From Pseudarthrobacter sp. GA104 (GTDB lineage: Bacteria > Actinomycetota > Actinomycetes > Actinomycetales > Micrococcaceae), in contig NZ_WOWL01000001.1 of assembly GCF_009741265.1 (NCBI RefSeq), positions 1,302,001-1,366,000 of the forward strand: a stretch of DNA of 64,000 bases. Reading direction: 5' to 3'. The notes beneath the pieces are model-generated. The model did no database searches. It was not told where the DNA came from and saw only the letters and a program-made list of their open reading frames with translations. Of the stretch, positions 7,358 through 16,336 are shown in pieces. Positions within the stretch are counted from its first letter, which is position 1, and each line of letters starts with the position of its first letter. The position numbers and the translations under genes were made by a program.

Positions 7358-10300
7358 TCATTTAGGGGCCGGGCGAGTCTCCCTGGCAAGCCTGAGGGTC
7401 ACCAGCTGGAACGGCCGCAGAACCAGATCCGCTCCGTCCCGGCACGTTTCCACTCCGGGTGCGGGGACCGGGCGCTCCAGCAAGTCGACGGCAGTGACGC
7501 GCCGCACCGGAAAGTTCGCCGTGAGCTTCCCCGCAGAGCGCTCGCCCAGTGACTCGTACAGGCGGACAACCACGTCGCCGGACCCGTCCTCGGCCAGCTT
7601 GACCGCTTCAATGACCAGCGCAGGATTCGTCACGGAGAAGAGCGGTTCCACCGGCGAAGCGCCGCGGACCAGCCGGGGCACGAGGTTGGTCCGGTAGCCT
7701 TCCTCCACGGCATCGGCAATACCGGCTCCCGGACGGATGGTGACGGTGAGTTCATGAAGCCCGCGGTCGGCGTCGGGATCCGGGAACTTCGGGGCGCGCA
7801 GCAGTGAGAGCCGCACGGTAGTGGTGGTGCCGCCGTCGGACTCCCTGATGCTCCGCGTGACATCGTGCCCGTAGGTGGAGGAGTTGGAAATGGCCACGCC
7901 GTACCCCGGCTCGGCCACGTGGATCCACCGGTGTGCGCAGATTTCGAACTTTGCCGTTTCCCAGGACGTATTGGTGTGCGTGGGCCGGAAGACGTGGCCG
8001 AACTGCGTCTCGGCCGCAGACCTCTCCGCCCGGACATCCAGGGCGAACCCGAGCTTGAGCAGCTTTTCGCGTTCCTGCCAGCCCACGGATGTGGTGATGG
8101 AAAGGGACGGGCTGCCGGCCGCAAGGCTGATGTGCTGCGTAACGGGGGACGCGCCGGCAAGCCGCTCCACCGTGACGACAGCCTCTGCCCCTTCCCGGCT
8201 CAACCGCACGGATGCCGCCTGGGTCAGCGTCGTGACGTTGCGCCGGTAGAACCCGTCGATGTCCCAGGCGTCCCATTCGTTGGGCGTGTCCCGGTGCAGT
8301 TCGAGGAGGTTGCCGCGCTGGCCCGGCGCAATGGCTTCGCGGCCGGTGGCATGATCCACCAATGACGTGAGAAGCCCGCTACCGTCCAGCACCGCGCGGA
8401 TGACGCCGTTGTCCAGGACGTAGCCGCCGTCATGGGCCTTGGCATGGACCTCTCCGGCCGGCGCGGCAGGTTCGCCCGCAGCCAGGGCGGGAACGCCGGC
8501 CCTGGCATGCGGCGCTGCGTTCAGCAGGAAGGTCCGCTCGCCGTTGCCCAGCGTGGCGGCGGCAGCCTGGCTGATGATTGCTTCAAGGGCTTCACCGATT
8601 GCCTGGTAGTTGCGCTCGGCATCCTGGTGCACCCAGGCAATGGCGCTGCCCGGAAGGATGTCATGGAACTGCTGCAGCAGCACCAGCTGCCACAGCCGCT
8701 TGAGCTCAGCGGCCGGGTAGGCGTATCCGCCGCTGGCACGGACCGCGGCCGTGGTGCACCACAGTTCGGCCTCCCGCAGCAGGTGCTCACTGCGCCTGTT
8801 GCCCTTCTTTGTCCTGGCCTGGCTGGTGTAGGTTCCGCGGTGCAGTTCGAGGTACATCTCGCCAACCCAGACAGGCAGGACGGGGTAGTCTTCCTCCGCC
8901 TGCGTGAAAAAGCTCTCGGCCGAGCCGATCCGGACCTTGGGCGAGCCTTCCAGGTTGGCGGCGCGCGACGCTGCCGCCAGCATTTCCCGCGTTGGTCCGC
9001 CACCGCCGTCGCCGTAGCCGAACGGCACCAGGGACACGGTGCCGCGCCCGTGGTCCCGGTAGTTGCGTTCCGCGTGTGCCAGTTCGCGGCCGGTCAGCTC
9101 CGAGTTGTAGGTGTCTACCGGCGGGAAGTGGGTGAAGAGCCTGGTGCCGTCAATGCCCTCCCAGTTGAAGGTGTGGTGGGGAAACTTGTTGGTTTGGTTC
9201 CAGGAGATCTTCTGGGTCAGGAACCAGTGGCTGCCGGCAGACTTGACGATCTGCGGCAGCGCCGCAGAGTAGCCAAATGAATCAGGCAGCCAGGCTTCGT
9301 GGCACTCAACGCCGAATTCCGCCATGAAGAAGCCCTTGCCCTCCACGAACTGGCGTGCCATGGCCTCACCGCCGGGCATATTGGTGTCCGACTCGACCCA
9401 CATTCCGCCCACGGGGACAAACTGGCCAGAGCGGACCTTCTCGCGGATGCGGCTGAACAGTTCAGGGTAGAGCTCCTTGATCCAGGCCAGCTGCTGCGCG
9501 GAGGAGCAGGAGAACACAAAGTCCGGGTTTTCATCCATCAGGGACACCACGTTGGAGAAGGTCCGTGCACACTTGCGGACCGTCTCGCGCACCGGCCAGA
9601 GCCAGGCGGAGTCGATGTGCGCGTGGCCGGTGGCCACCAGCTGGTGGGCTGAGGCATAGGCCGGCCGGGCCAGTACTTCGGCAAGTGCTTCACGTCCCGC
9701 TGCGGCGGTACCGGGAACATCGTCCGGGTCCATGACGTCCATCATGCGTTCAAGGGCGCGGAGGATCTCATGCCGCCGCGGCAGTTCCAGCGGCAGTTCC
9801 GCCATCAGGCCGGAAAGGGTCCGGATATCCTGCTGGAGTTCCCAGACCGCCTGGTTCAGTTCCGCAATGGCGATGTTCCCCAGCCGGTACTGCGGCGCCG
9901 TCCCGGCCGTGGATTTGTCACCGTACGGCATGGGGGCGAAGGTCCAGCCCTGCGCGACGTCCGGGTTCGCGGCGGCTTCCACGTAGAAGTCCACCGCCAT
10001 GCCGCCACCCAGCAGCTTCAGCGGTATGTACTGGTTCCTGGGCGAGACAGCCTTGATGGTGGTGCCGTCCGGACGCCAGGCCAGGCCTTCGCACTGGAAG
10101 CCGGGAATTTCGGTGGTGAAACCGAGGTCCACGAGCACTTCAACAGTGGTGTCCGGCCCGGTGCCCCACGATTCGGGGACTTCGCCCTGGAGCCGGAGCC
10201 ATTTGGTCCCCCAAGGCTTCCCCCAGGGAGCCCCGTGTTCCTGGGGCTGGAAGTCCTGCCGCATTGCCTCCAGCGCGGGGACTGGCTCATCGGGCGCATC

Positions 10301-10408
10301 CCAGCTGCTCAGGGTAAGGGGAAGGCTCCGGCCGTAGACCGCCGGGCTAATCCGTTCACGCACGAACCTTTGGAGGCGGACTTCCGTTATCCGGCGGTCG
10401 TCATGCAA
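7358..10408 (-). CDS. Alpha-mannosidase, glycoside hydrolase family 38
   Basis: This 1016-residue enzyme hydrolyses alpha-mannosides. The zinc-binding motif GHAHIDSAWLWP lies near residue 261. The nucleophile aspartate is in WLPDSFGYSAALP near residue 375, and other conserved GH38 segments (GGMWVESDTNMPGGE, HDILPGSAIAWVH) are present, followed by the C-terminal beta-sandwich. There is no signal peptide, so it acts in the cytoplasm. The start is TTG at 10408, because MHDDR is the usual N-terminus of these enzymes and AGAGGG lies upstream. It is a single-gene unit with its own operator-like palindromes. Confidence 0.95.
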   Translation of the reverse strand: MHDDRRITEVRLQRFVRERISPAVYGRSLPLTLSSWDAPDEPVPALEAMRQDFQPQEHGAPWGKPWGTKWLRLQGEVPESWGTGPDTTVEVLVDLGFTTEIPGFQCEGLAWRPDGTTIKAVSPRNQYIPLKLLGGGMAVDFYVEAAANPDVAQGWTFAPMPYGDKSTAGTAPQYRLGNIAIAELNQAVWELQQDIRTLSGLMAELPLELPRRHEILRALERMMDVMDPDDVPGTAAAGREALAEVLARPAYASAHQLVATGHAHIDSAWLWPVRETVRKCARTFSNVVSLMDENPDFVFSCSSAQQLAWIKELYPELFSRIREKVRSGQFVPVGGMWVESDTNMPGGEAMARQFVEGKGFFMAEFGVECHEAWLPDSFGYSAALPQIVKSAGSHWFLTQKISWNQTNKFPHHTFNWEGIDGTRLFTHFPPVDTYNSELTGRELAHAERNYRDHGRGTVSLVPFGYGDGGGGPTREMLAAASRAANLEGSPKVRIGSAESFFTQAEEDYPVLPVWVGEMYLELHRGTYTSQARTKKGNRRSEHLLREAELWCTTAAVRASGGYAYPAAELKRLWQLVLLQQFHDILPGSAIAWVHQDAERNYQAIGEALEAIISQAAAATLGNGERTFLLNAAPHARAGVPALAAGEPAAPAGEVHAKAHDGGYVLDNGVIRAVLDGSGLLTSLVDHATGREAIAPGQRGNLLELHRDTPNEWDAWDIDGFYRRNVTTLTQAASVRLSREGAEAVVTVERLAGASPVTQHISLAAGSPSLSITTSVGWQEREKLLKLGFALDVRAERSAAETQFGHVFRPTHTNTSWETAKFEICAHRWIHVAEPGYGVAISNSSTYGHDVTRSIRESDGGTTTTVRLSLLRAPKFPDPDADRGLHELTVTIRPGAGIADAVEEGYRTNLVPRLVRGASPVEPLFSVTNPALVIEAVKLAEDGSGDVVVRLYESLGERSAGKLTANFPVRRVTAVDLLERPVPAPGVETCRDGADLVLRPFQLVTLRLARETRPAPK

Positions 10409-10446
10409 TGTGGGCCCTCTTCAGCGGTTGGGACTGGACCATGCTG

Positions 10447-10490
10447 TCCATTCGATGGATAAATCTACCCGCTGGTAGCCCGTTTACCAA
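10447..10490 (-). promoter_or_regulatory. Mannosidase promoter with two operator-like palindromes
   Basis: On the minus strand TTGGTA (10485-10490), a 17-base spacer and TAGATT (10462-10467) form a promoter. An inverted repeat TGGTA-N7-TACCA (10473-10489) overlaps the -35. A second palindrome TCCAT-TCG-ATGGA (10447-10459) lies near +1. The positions suit a repressor such as a ROK or LacI protein; none is encoded nearby. Confidence 0.5.
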
Positions 10491-10534
10491 CCCTTTCGGA
10501 AAACGCATCCCGGACGCTGACCTGCGCGCAAGTC

Positions 10535-10572
10535 AAGCTTACGACGGCGGCCCAAGCTTAAGACGGCGGCGC
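10535..10572. repeat. Tandem 19-bp duplication at the 3' end of fdhD
   Basis: Two adjacent 19-base units (10535-10553 and 10554-10572) match at 17 positions; each begins with a HindIII-like AAGCTT. The second contains the fdhD stop codon and its last codons. Confidence 0.7.
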
Positions 10573-11436
10573 CGCGGCCACCGGCCGCCGTATCCTTCCG
10601 TCACCGGCATAGATGTTAAGACTGGTTCCCCTGCTGAAGCCGGCGAGGGTCACTCCGCTGGCCTCGGCGAGTTCGACGGCAAGGCTCGACGGCGCACTGA
10701 CCGCAGCGAGGACGGGGATTCCGGCGAGCGCAGCCTTTTGGACCAGCTCGAAGGATGCCCGGCCGGAGACTTGGAGCACGGTGCCGCGCAGCGGCAGCAA
10801 ACCTTCCCGCAGGGCCCACCCCACAACCTTGTCCACCGCATTGTGCCGCCCCACATCCTCCCGAAGGCACAGAAGCTGGGGGCCGCCGTCGTCCCCTATC
10901 CTGAAGAGCCCGGCAGCATGGACGCCGCCGGTGTCATCGAACAGGCGCTGGGACTCCCGGAGGATGCCCGGAAGCGAGGCAAGCACCTCCGCGGAGACGC
11001 TCAGCGGATCCCCAGCGGGGTTGAAGTGCGAGGATTTCCGGACGGATTCTATGGAGTCGGTCCCGCAGATGCCGCATGAACTGGAGGTGTAGACGTGCCG
11101 GCCGATGGAAGGAAGCTCCACGCCGGGCCGCAACTGGGCCTCCACCACGTTGAAGGTCTGCACCCCGTTTTCGTCTTCCCCGGCGCAAAAGCGCAGCGAA
11201 ACGAGCTGGCCGGACTCCCAGATGACGCCCTCTGACACGAGGAACCCGGCCACGAGGTCGAAGTCATCCCCCGGCGTGCGCATGGTTACCGAGTAGGACA
11301 GGCTTCCCAGCCGGATTTCCAGCGGCTCTTCCACCGCCAGGACGTCCTCCCGGTACCGGACCGGAAACTCGAGGGCGTTCGGGGAACCGTCCAGCACATA
11401 CTTGTGCACCTTGCGGCGCTGGGTCACGCGTCCCAT
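10558..11436 (-). CDS. fdhD: Formate dehydrogenase accessory sulfurtransferase FdhD
   Basis: This 292-residue protein belongs to the FdhD family, which transfers sulfur from IscS to the molybdenum cofactor so that formate dehydrogenase becomes active. The N-terminal ATPGDDFDLVAGF-type segment appears as MRTPGDDFDLVAGFL. The sulfur-carrying CxxC loop is SSSCGICG at about residues 127-134, and the C-terminal half has LCLREDVGRHNAVDKVVG. The start is ATG at 11436 with a GGTGGGAT ribosome site. It lies beside moeA and mobA on the same strand, but no formate dehydrogenase structural gene is in the window. Confidence 0.96.
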   Translation of the reverse strand: MGRVTQRRKVHKYVLDGSPNALEFPVRYREDVLAVEEPLEIRLGSLSYSVTMRTPGDDFDLVAGFLVSEGVIWESGQLVSLRFCAGEDENGVQTFNVVEAQLRPGVELPSIGRHVYTSSSCGICGTDSIESVRKSSHFNPAGDPLSVSAEVLASLPGILRESQRLFDDTGGVHAAGLFRIGDDGGPQLLCLREDVGRHNAVDKVVGWALREGLLPLRGTVLQVSGRASFELVQKAALAGIPVLAAVSAPSSLAVELAEASGVTLAGFSRGTSLNIYAGDGRIRRPVAAAPPS

Positions 11437-11517
11437 ATCCCACCGTTCCTGTCCATATGTCCATCATCGCAACTGCCTTGGGGCGATGCCAGCGTGGCTG
11501 CAGCACGTTGGCAGGCC

Positions 11518-12894
11518 TCAGCCAAGGAGTGCGCTCCAGTCTACGGGGCCGGCCGGCGCCGGTTTGGCGGCCGGCTTGCCCGTCCGTCCGGCAGTGCGCG
11601 CCTTCGTCTTGGCGGCGGGCTCGGGCGGCGCCGGGATGGGCGGCCCCCAGGGAAGGGCAAAGGCGGGCACCAGCTCTCCCAGCTGCACCCCGTGGGGAGG
11701 CACAACCAGAACGCCGTCCGCTGAAGCCAGCCCGCGCATCATGCCCGGGCCGGTGTGCTGGGCCGGAGAGGCCATGCCGTAAAGCAGGCGAAACGGGACC
11801 AGGCGTGTGCGCCCGGGTTCGGGGTCGAGGGTGGTTCCGCAGGGAACCTCCTGCACGGCCGGCAGCGTGCGGTGTCCCAGCGCCGCCAGCAGCGGGGCCC
11901 CCACCGTGGAAAGTGCCATCATGGCTGCAAGGGGGTTACCCGGCAGTCCAAGCACGAACCGCCCGTCCGGAAGTTCGGCCAGGACGGCCGGGTGTCCGGG
12001 ACGCATGGCCACGCCGTCAATGATCAGCCGCCCGCCCAGCTCCCGCACGGCCCGGCGAAGGTGGTCGGTGCCGGATTTTCCGGTCCCGCCTGTGGTGATG
12101 ACGACGTCGGCCGGCAGGTCCGGCGCGCCCGGCACCCCGGGGACCACGTCCTCCAGTGCCGCCAGCCATTCAGCGTACGAATCGCCGATCCGTTGCTGTC
12201 CGCCCGGCAGCCCGCCCAGCATGCCCACCACGGCCGGTAGCTGCGGGCCGAAGGTGTCACGCACCTGCCCCGGAACCGGCAGGCCGCTTTCAACCACTTC
12301 GGAACCGGTCAGCAGCAGCCGGACCAGGGGTTTTCCCTGGACCACAAGTTCGTCATAACCGGCCAGGGCTGCGAGGGCCAGGTGCGCAGGGTTCAGCACC
12401 ACGCCGGCCTTGACCAGGATGTCCCCTTCCGAGGCCTCCTCCCCTGCTTTCCTGACATGCTGGCCTGCACGGGGCTCGCCAGGTCGGGCAGTGCCGCCGG
12501 TCACCAGGACGGGCAGCCCGTCTTCGTCTTTGTCCAGGCGGGCGCTTTCGCTGCGCAGCACCGCCTTCGCCCCGGGCGGTATGAGTCCCCCCGTGGCAAT
12601 GGGACTGGCCTGGTGCGGAGCCAGCGGCAAACCTGCATCCACCAGGATCCACGGCCCCGTGCCATTAACGGCCCAGCCGTCCATCGCCGATGACGCATAG
12701 TGGGGCATCTCCTGCAGGGCCACAATGTCCTGGTCCAGCCTGCGTCCGAGGGCCAGCTCCAAAGGAACAGGGCCGGCGGGGATTGGAGTGCCGGCGTCGA
12801 AAGCTGCCTGCCGGGCTTCTTCCCACGTATGGTCGAGGTGCCTCGGCTGCCCGCCCTCGGGTGCATCCGCTGCTTCCTGGGACTCCTTCGTCAT
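11518..12894 (-). CDS. moeA: Molybdopterin molybdenumtransferase MoeA
   Basis: This 458-residue protein inserts molybdate into adenylated molybdopterin. Family segments visible are MPHYASSAMDGWAV near residue 65, a glycine-rich domain II around GGLIPPGAKAV, and domain III with TTGGTGKSGTDHL near residue 260 and LPGNPLAAMM near residue 320. The last 40 residues form an Ala/Pro/Lys-rich tail not shared by most MoeA proteins. ATG at 12894 overlaps the stop of the DUF6457 gene (ATGA), so the two are coupled. Confidence 0.95.
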   Translation of the reverse strand: MTKESQEAADAPEGGQPRHLDHTWEEARQAAFDAGTPIPAGPVPLELALGRRLDQDIVALQEMPHYASSAMDGWAVNGTGPWILVDAGLPLAPHQASPIATGGLIPPGAKAVLRSESARLDKDEDGLPVLVTGGTARPGEPRAGQHVRKAGEEASEGDILVKAGVVLNPAHLALAALAGYDELVVQGKPLVRLLLTGSEVVESGLPVPGQVRDTFGPQLPAVVGMLGGLPGGQQRIGDSYAEWLAALEDVVPGVPGAPDLPADVVITTGGTGKSGTDHLRRAVRELGGRLIIDGVAMRPGHPAVLAELPDGRFVLGLPGNPLAAMMALSTVGAPLLAALGHRTLPAVQEVPCGTTLDPEPGRTRLVPFRLLYGMASPAQHTGPGMMRGLASADGVLVVPPHGVQLGELVPAFALPWGPPIPAPPEPAAKTKARTAGRTGKPAAKPAPAGPVDWSALLG

Positions 12895-13184
12895 TCGCCG
12901 GGAGCCCCGGCGGCTTCAGCATCGTAGTCGGCAGCCAGGGAACGGGCCACGGCCAGGGCGGACTCCATGGAAGCAGCATTGGGTGCCCGGCCCGAGCCGG
13001 ACGCCAGGCCGGCGGCATACCCGGCAATGAACGTCGTCAGGGGCGCCGCCGGACGGACCACCGAGTGGGCGGCCACACCGGCCAAGGCAAGGATGGCGTT
13101 GACGTCCACCTGGACGTCCTCCAGTTCATAGGCCTGGAGGAGGGACCTGCACCACTCCTCCAGCGTTTCATCCTGGCTTTTCAC
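12891..13184 (-). CDS. DUF6457 domain protein in the molybdenum-cofactor group
   Basis: This 97-residue, mostly helical acidic protein matches DUF6457, a small actinobacterial family found next to Moco genes. Conserved-looking segments are LEEWCRSLLQAYEL and a central HSVVRPAAPLTTFIAGYAAG. The start is GTG at 13184 with a strong GGGAGG site seven bases upstream. It sits between mobA and moeA and overlaps moeA by four bases. A role as a Moco chaperone or stabiliser is plausible from context only. Confidence 0.8.
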   Translation of the reverse strand: MKSQDETLEEWCRSLLQAYELEDVQVDVNAILALAGVAAHSVVRPAAPLTTFIAGYAAGLASGSGRAPNAASMESALAVARSLAADYDAEAAGAPGE

Positions 13185-13200
13185 GAACGTGCCTCCCTAT

Positions 13201-13842
13201 TTAACTGCGGCTGCGCCGGTCCTGGCCTTTGTCCTGGTTGCCGGCGGCAATCCCTAGTGCGGCGGCATCATCCCAGGTGTCCACGTCTGCCGTGGAACCT
13301 GCAGGGACGGTGACAGGCTGCACCTCCAGACTAGCAAGGAGGGAGCGCACGGAGCCGTTAATAAGGGCACCACGGGACGAGAGCTGTGCCGCCGACGTTT
13401 TTAACGCAGCCGTGCGGTAAAAACCGGCCAGAGGCTGGAGCCGGCCGTCTTCCGCGCGTGCCATGGCGCCGTCGGCGTTCGCCGAAACCATGGCGGCCAC
13501 CAGTGCCTCCACTGCGTCCCGGACCAGCGGCATGTCACACGCCAGCACCAAAGTGAACTCCGCCTCGTGTCCGTCCCGGGCCAAGGCGTCAAGTCCGGCG
13601 GAGATGGCAGCTGCCGGACCCGCGAACTCCGGCTCTTCCCGGCAGAAAAGCACCCCGGGGACAGAATGTCCGGCGTCCGGGCCCACCACCGCCGTCCGCG
13701 CAGCACCCGCTGCAGCGGCCAGGGCGCGCTGGAGGAGGGTGTCATGATGGAAAACCAAGCCCTGTTTCGGCACCCCGCCCAACCGGGAAGACCGGCCGCC
13801 GGCCAGGATCACTGCATTGAAGTCCAGCCGCTTCTGTTCCAT
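13201..13842 (-). CDS. mobA: Molybdenum cofactor guanylyltransferase MobA-like NTP transferase
   Basis: This 213-residue protein has a nucleotidyltransferase fold. The N-terminal AVILAGGRSSRLGGVPK is the nucleotide-binding loop, and VLACDMPLVRDAVEALV carries the metal-binding aspartate. It would convert molybdopterin to its guanine dinucleotide form. The canonical MG-x-DK of MobA is replaced by LGGVPK, so use of CTP or another nucleotide (MocA-like) cannot be excluded. ATG at 13842 has TAGGCT (13849-13854) six bases upstream and no ribosome site, consistent with a leaderless mRNA heading the mobA-DUF6457-moeA unit. Confidence 0.85.
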   Translation of the reverse strand: MEQKRLDFNAVILAGGRSSRLGGVPKQGLVFHHDTLLQRALAAAAGAARTAVVGPDAGHSVPGVLFCREEPEFAGPAAAISAGLDALARDGHEAEFTLVLACDMPLVRDAVEALVAAMVSANADGAMARAEDGRLQPLAGFYRTAALKTSAAQLSSRGALINGSVRSLLASLEVQPVTVPAGSTADVDTWDDAAALGIAAGNQDKGQDRRSRS

Positions 13843-13891
13843 GCCCCCAGCCTAGCCATCGGCGGCGCTGCGGGCGTGCCGAAGGTTCCGG

Positions 13892-14392
13892 TCAGGCGGC
13901 CCGCTCCGGCAGAAGGAACGGATCCCAGGCTGGGGTGGGCTTCTCAAGTTCCTTGATCTGCCAGATGGTTCCATGCGGTGGCTCCGGGACGAAACGCAGT
14001 TTCCAGCCCATTTCCGCCGGCGTATGGTCGCCCTTGACGTTGTTGCAGCGCAGGCAGGCCGCCACCAGGTTCTCCCAGGAGTCCTCGCCGCCCCGGGACT
14101 TGGGGTGGACGTGGTCGATGGTGTGGGCCGCTTTACCGCAGTACGCGCATCTGTGGCCGTCGCGCCTGAGCACTCCGCGGCGGCTGACAGCAGTGGCCTG
14201 GTTGTACCTCGGCCGGATGTAACGGTTCAGGAGAATCACCGAGGGACGGCCCAGGATTTCCTGCGGTCCCACCACGGGATCATCGCCTTCGGCAACCACG
14301 CTGGCCTTGCCCGTGAGCACAAGCACCAGCGCCCGGCGGAAAGTGATCACCGCCAGGGGCTCATACCCAGCATTCAGAACGAGAGTGCGCAT
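13892..14392 (-). CDS. HNH endonuclease family protein
   Basis: This 166-residue protein carries a C-terminal HNH nuclease domain. It has a zinc-binding CAYC pair, the catalytic IDHVHPKSRGG with a following asparagine (SWENLVAAC), and a second CLRC pair near residue 120. The N-terminal MRTLVLNAGYEPL segment defines a very common actinobacterial subgroup present as a chromosomal single copy. Its cellular substrate is unknown; it is not next to a restriction methylase or a phage gene here. Confidence 0.9.
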   Translation of the reverse strand: MRTLVLNAGYEPLAVITFRRALVLVLTGKASVVAEGDDPVVGPQEILGRPSVILLNRYIRPRYNQATAVSRRGVLRRDGHRCAYCGKAAHTIDHVHPKSRGGEDSWENLVAACLRCNNVKGDHTPAEMGWKLRFVPEPPHGTIWQIKELEKPTPAWDPFLLPERAA

Positions 14393-14598
14393 GCACGTAC
14401 CTCTTCACGGCCGCACCCGTCCAGGGGCACGAGGGCCGGCTGCCCTCGGCATGTCCGGGCTATGGATCGACACCACAAGAGTAAACATAGAAGCGCACGA
14501 TCGGCTAATCGCCCTTTCCCTGAACGGTCGTGTCGATCCAGTCAGGCGGCACATACTGAACGGTTGGAGCAGCCGGCAGTTAACCCGCAGTTAAAAGG

Positions 14599-14631
14599 AA
14601 AGAACCCTTGCCGTGAGGGCAAGGGTTCTTT
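14599..14631. terminator. Bidirectional intrinsic terminator
   Basis: A perfect 14-bp stem (14599-14612 with 14618-14631) closes a five-base loop, with A/T-rich flanks on both sides. It ends the NlpC/P60 gene at 14664 on the minus strand. The remaining 200 bases up to the HNH gene contain no supported gene. Confidence 0.85.
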
Positions 14632-14663
14632 TGAGTCCTGGCTGGACCGCCGGAACTGGCGGG

Positions 14664-15431
14664 TCAGTTCACTCGGATGAACACGGGGCCGGAGCCGACG
14701 TTGGCGCTGAAGACCACCGTCTGGTTTCCGTTGTAGCCACCGTGGACGGCCTGGCCGTTGCCTGCGTAGACAGCGATGTGTGCCATGCCGGCACCGCCGT
14801 CAGCGTAGTAGATCAGGTCGCCGGGCTGCGCCTCGGCAGCGCTGACGGTGCGACCCAGGGAGAGGTAGCCTGCCGGCCAGTCGTGGAAGTTGATCCCCAC
14901 TGCTGCCAGGGAGTTCGTGACCAGCATGGTGCAGTCCTGCATAACACCCAGCTGGGCGTATGCAGCCGACAGGATGGCTGCACCCTTGCCGCTGGCGGAA
15001 GCAGTGGGAGCGGCGGCAGGGGCCGAGGCCGTGGAAACCTTGGCGGTGACCTTGGGAGCAGCAGGCTGGGCGACGGGGGCCGGCTCGGCCTCCTGGACCT
15101 CGACAGGTGCGGGTTCTTCGATAACCGGGGCCGGCGTGGTGGTGACGGCGGGCTTTTCGAAGGTGATGTTGATTGTGGAGGCCGCGGAGATGGGGGCTTC
15201 GACGGCGGATTCAACTTCCAGGGTGGAAGCCGGAGCGGAGTCGCGCTGGACGTTGGAGTCGGCAGCGTTCGCCGCGATGCCGCTGGTCAGTACCAGGCCG
15301 GAAGCGGCGGCGATGACAGCGGCCTGGCGGCCTACGCCGCCGGCGTTCTCGCCGACAGCCTTGGCGATGATGGCGATTGAGCTGGTTTTGGTGACCTCGG
15401 CGCGATGCCGTGCGGTAGCACGAGTAGTCAT
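14664..15431 (-). CDS. Secreted NlpC/P60 peptidoglycan endopeptidase
   Basis: This 255-residue exported protein has a cytoplasmic basic N-terminus and a hydrophobic segment (AAVIAAASGLVLTSG) ending at ANAAD, consistent with a signal peptide. A Pro/Ala/Glu-rich linker (about residues 60-140) follows, then a C-terminal NlpC/P60 domain. The catalytic cysteine is in MQDCTML near residue 165 and the histidine in MAHIAVYAGNG. It should cut stem-peptide bonds in peptidoglycan. The DCTML motif departs from the usual DCSGF. The N-terminal 50 residues closely resemble those of the next gene, so the two are paralogues. No riboswitch is seen before it. Confidence 0.88.
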   Translation of the reverse strand: MTTRATARHRAEVTKTSSIAIIAKAVGENAGGVGRQAAVIAAASGLVLTSGIAANAADSNVQRDSAPASTLEVESAVEAPISAASTINITFEKPAVTTTPAPVIEEPAPVEVQEAEPAPVAQPAAPKVTAKVSTASAPAAAPTASASGKGAAILSAAYAQLGVMQDCTMLVTNSLAAVGINFHDWPAGYLSLGRTVSAAEAQPGDLIYYADGGAGMAHIAVYAGNGQAVHGGYNGNQTVVFSANVGSGPVFIRVN

Positions 15432-15560
15432 CAGTTCTCTCTTTCGTTTTCCTCAGGCCGTTGTGGGCACCAAGGGATGTGGACGCGCCGGCATCTTGGG
15501 GGTACGCCGGCACGCCCCGAACGGGGATGTGGTGTTAGCGGAAAGCGTGGTGGAGCAAAG

Positions 15561-15596
15561 AAATAGTTCTTGGACCCGAGGGTCCAAGAACTATTT
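15561..15596. terminator. Intrinsic terminator overlapping the stop codon of an NlpC/P60 gene
   Basis: A perfect 16-bp stem (15561-15576 with 15581-15596) has a four-base loop. The upstream arm, read on the minus strand, contains the last codons and TAG stop of the gene that ends at 15591. It should separate the two NlpC/P60 transcription units. Confidence 0.88.
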
Positions 15597-16328
15597 GCTG
15601 ATGGTGAAGAACGAAGAGGTGCCGGTGGCGGCTACGGCGTGGAGCAGCGTGCCCTGGGAGGGGTTGAGCGCGCTGACCATCATGCCGTTGCCGACGTAGA
15701 TGCCGACGTGCGCTCCGCCGTTCTGCATGACCAGGTCGCCGGGCTGCGGGGTGGAGGTGGGGGTCATGGCAGTCCAGGCGTTGACGCGGGGAATGCTGAT
15801 GCCGGCCTGGGCGTAAACCCACTGGGTGAAGCCGGAGCAGTCCCATCCGGTGACCGGGCTGGTGCCGCCCCAGACGTAGGGGCTGCCAATGCCCGTGTAG
15901 GCGATGGCAGCAATGCCTGAGGTGGAAGCGGAAGAGACAGTCTTGGCCAGCTTGTCCGCTGCAGACTCCGAACTCGACGCTGCGCCCGTTTCCGTGGCGG
16001 TGGACTGTGGGCGCACCCGCTCCGGCTTCGGGGCGGCAGTGGTCTTGACCACGGGCCGCTCGAACGACACGGTGGCCGTGGGGGCTGCGGTGACTGCCAG
16101 GGCAGCCTGCGCGGAGCCGGACTCGGTGGAAGCGGAAACACCAGCGGTGGTGTCCGCTGCGTTGGCGGGCAGGCCCATGCTGAGGATAAGACCGGAAGCT
16201 GCGGCGATAACGGCAGCCTGGCGACCTACTGTCCCGGCATTGGCACTAACAGCCTTGGACATAGTGTCCAAGGGGTTGGTACGAACCGTTTGCGCACGGT
16301 GGCGCGCAGAATTATTGCGTGAAGACAC
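15591..16328 (-). CDS. Secreted NlpC/P60 peptidoglycan endopeptidase under c-di-AMP riboswitch
   Basis: This 245-residue exported hydrolase has a hydrophobic export segment (VIAAASGLILSMG) and ANAAD cleavage region. A linker follows, then a canonical NlpC/P60 domain: catalytic Cys in GWDCSGFTQW near residue 170 and His in GGAHVGIYVGNG. The start chosen is GTG at 16328, with GGGAGAGG upstream. The longer frame to 16385 would read through the riboswitch 3' end and is rejected. Expression is expected to respond to c-di-AMP. It is a paralogue of the downstream NlpC/P60 gene. Confidence 0.9.
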   Translation of the reverse strand: MSSRNNSARHRAQTVRTNPLDTMSKAVSANAGTVGRQAAVIAAASGLILSMGLPANAADTTAGVSASTESGSAQAALAVTAAPTATVSFERPVVKTTAAPKPERVRPQSTATETGAASSSESAADKLAKTVSSASTSGIAAIAYTGIGSPYVWGGTSPVTGWDCSGFTQWVYAQAGISIPRVNAWTAMTPTSTPQPGDLVMQNGGAHVGIYVGNGMMVSALNPSQGTLLHAVAATGTSSFFTISK

Positions 16329-16336
16329 GAAGGTAG

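Noticed and set aside
7212..7697. 161-codon frame starting in the gap after the 7-helix gene
   Set aside because: Most of it lies opposite the mannosidase C-terminus, and its product is arginine/serine-rich with no family features.
14599..15596. Strong palindromes near the hydrolase genes as CRISPR or mobile-element ends
   Set aside because: They are single hairpins with short loops and T-rich flanks at gene ends, i.e. terminators. There are no repeated spacers, transposase genes or target duplications.
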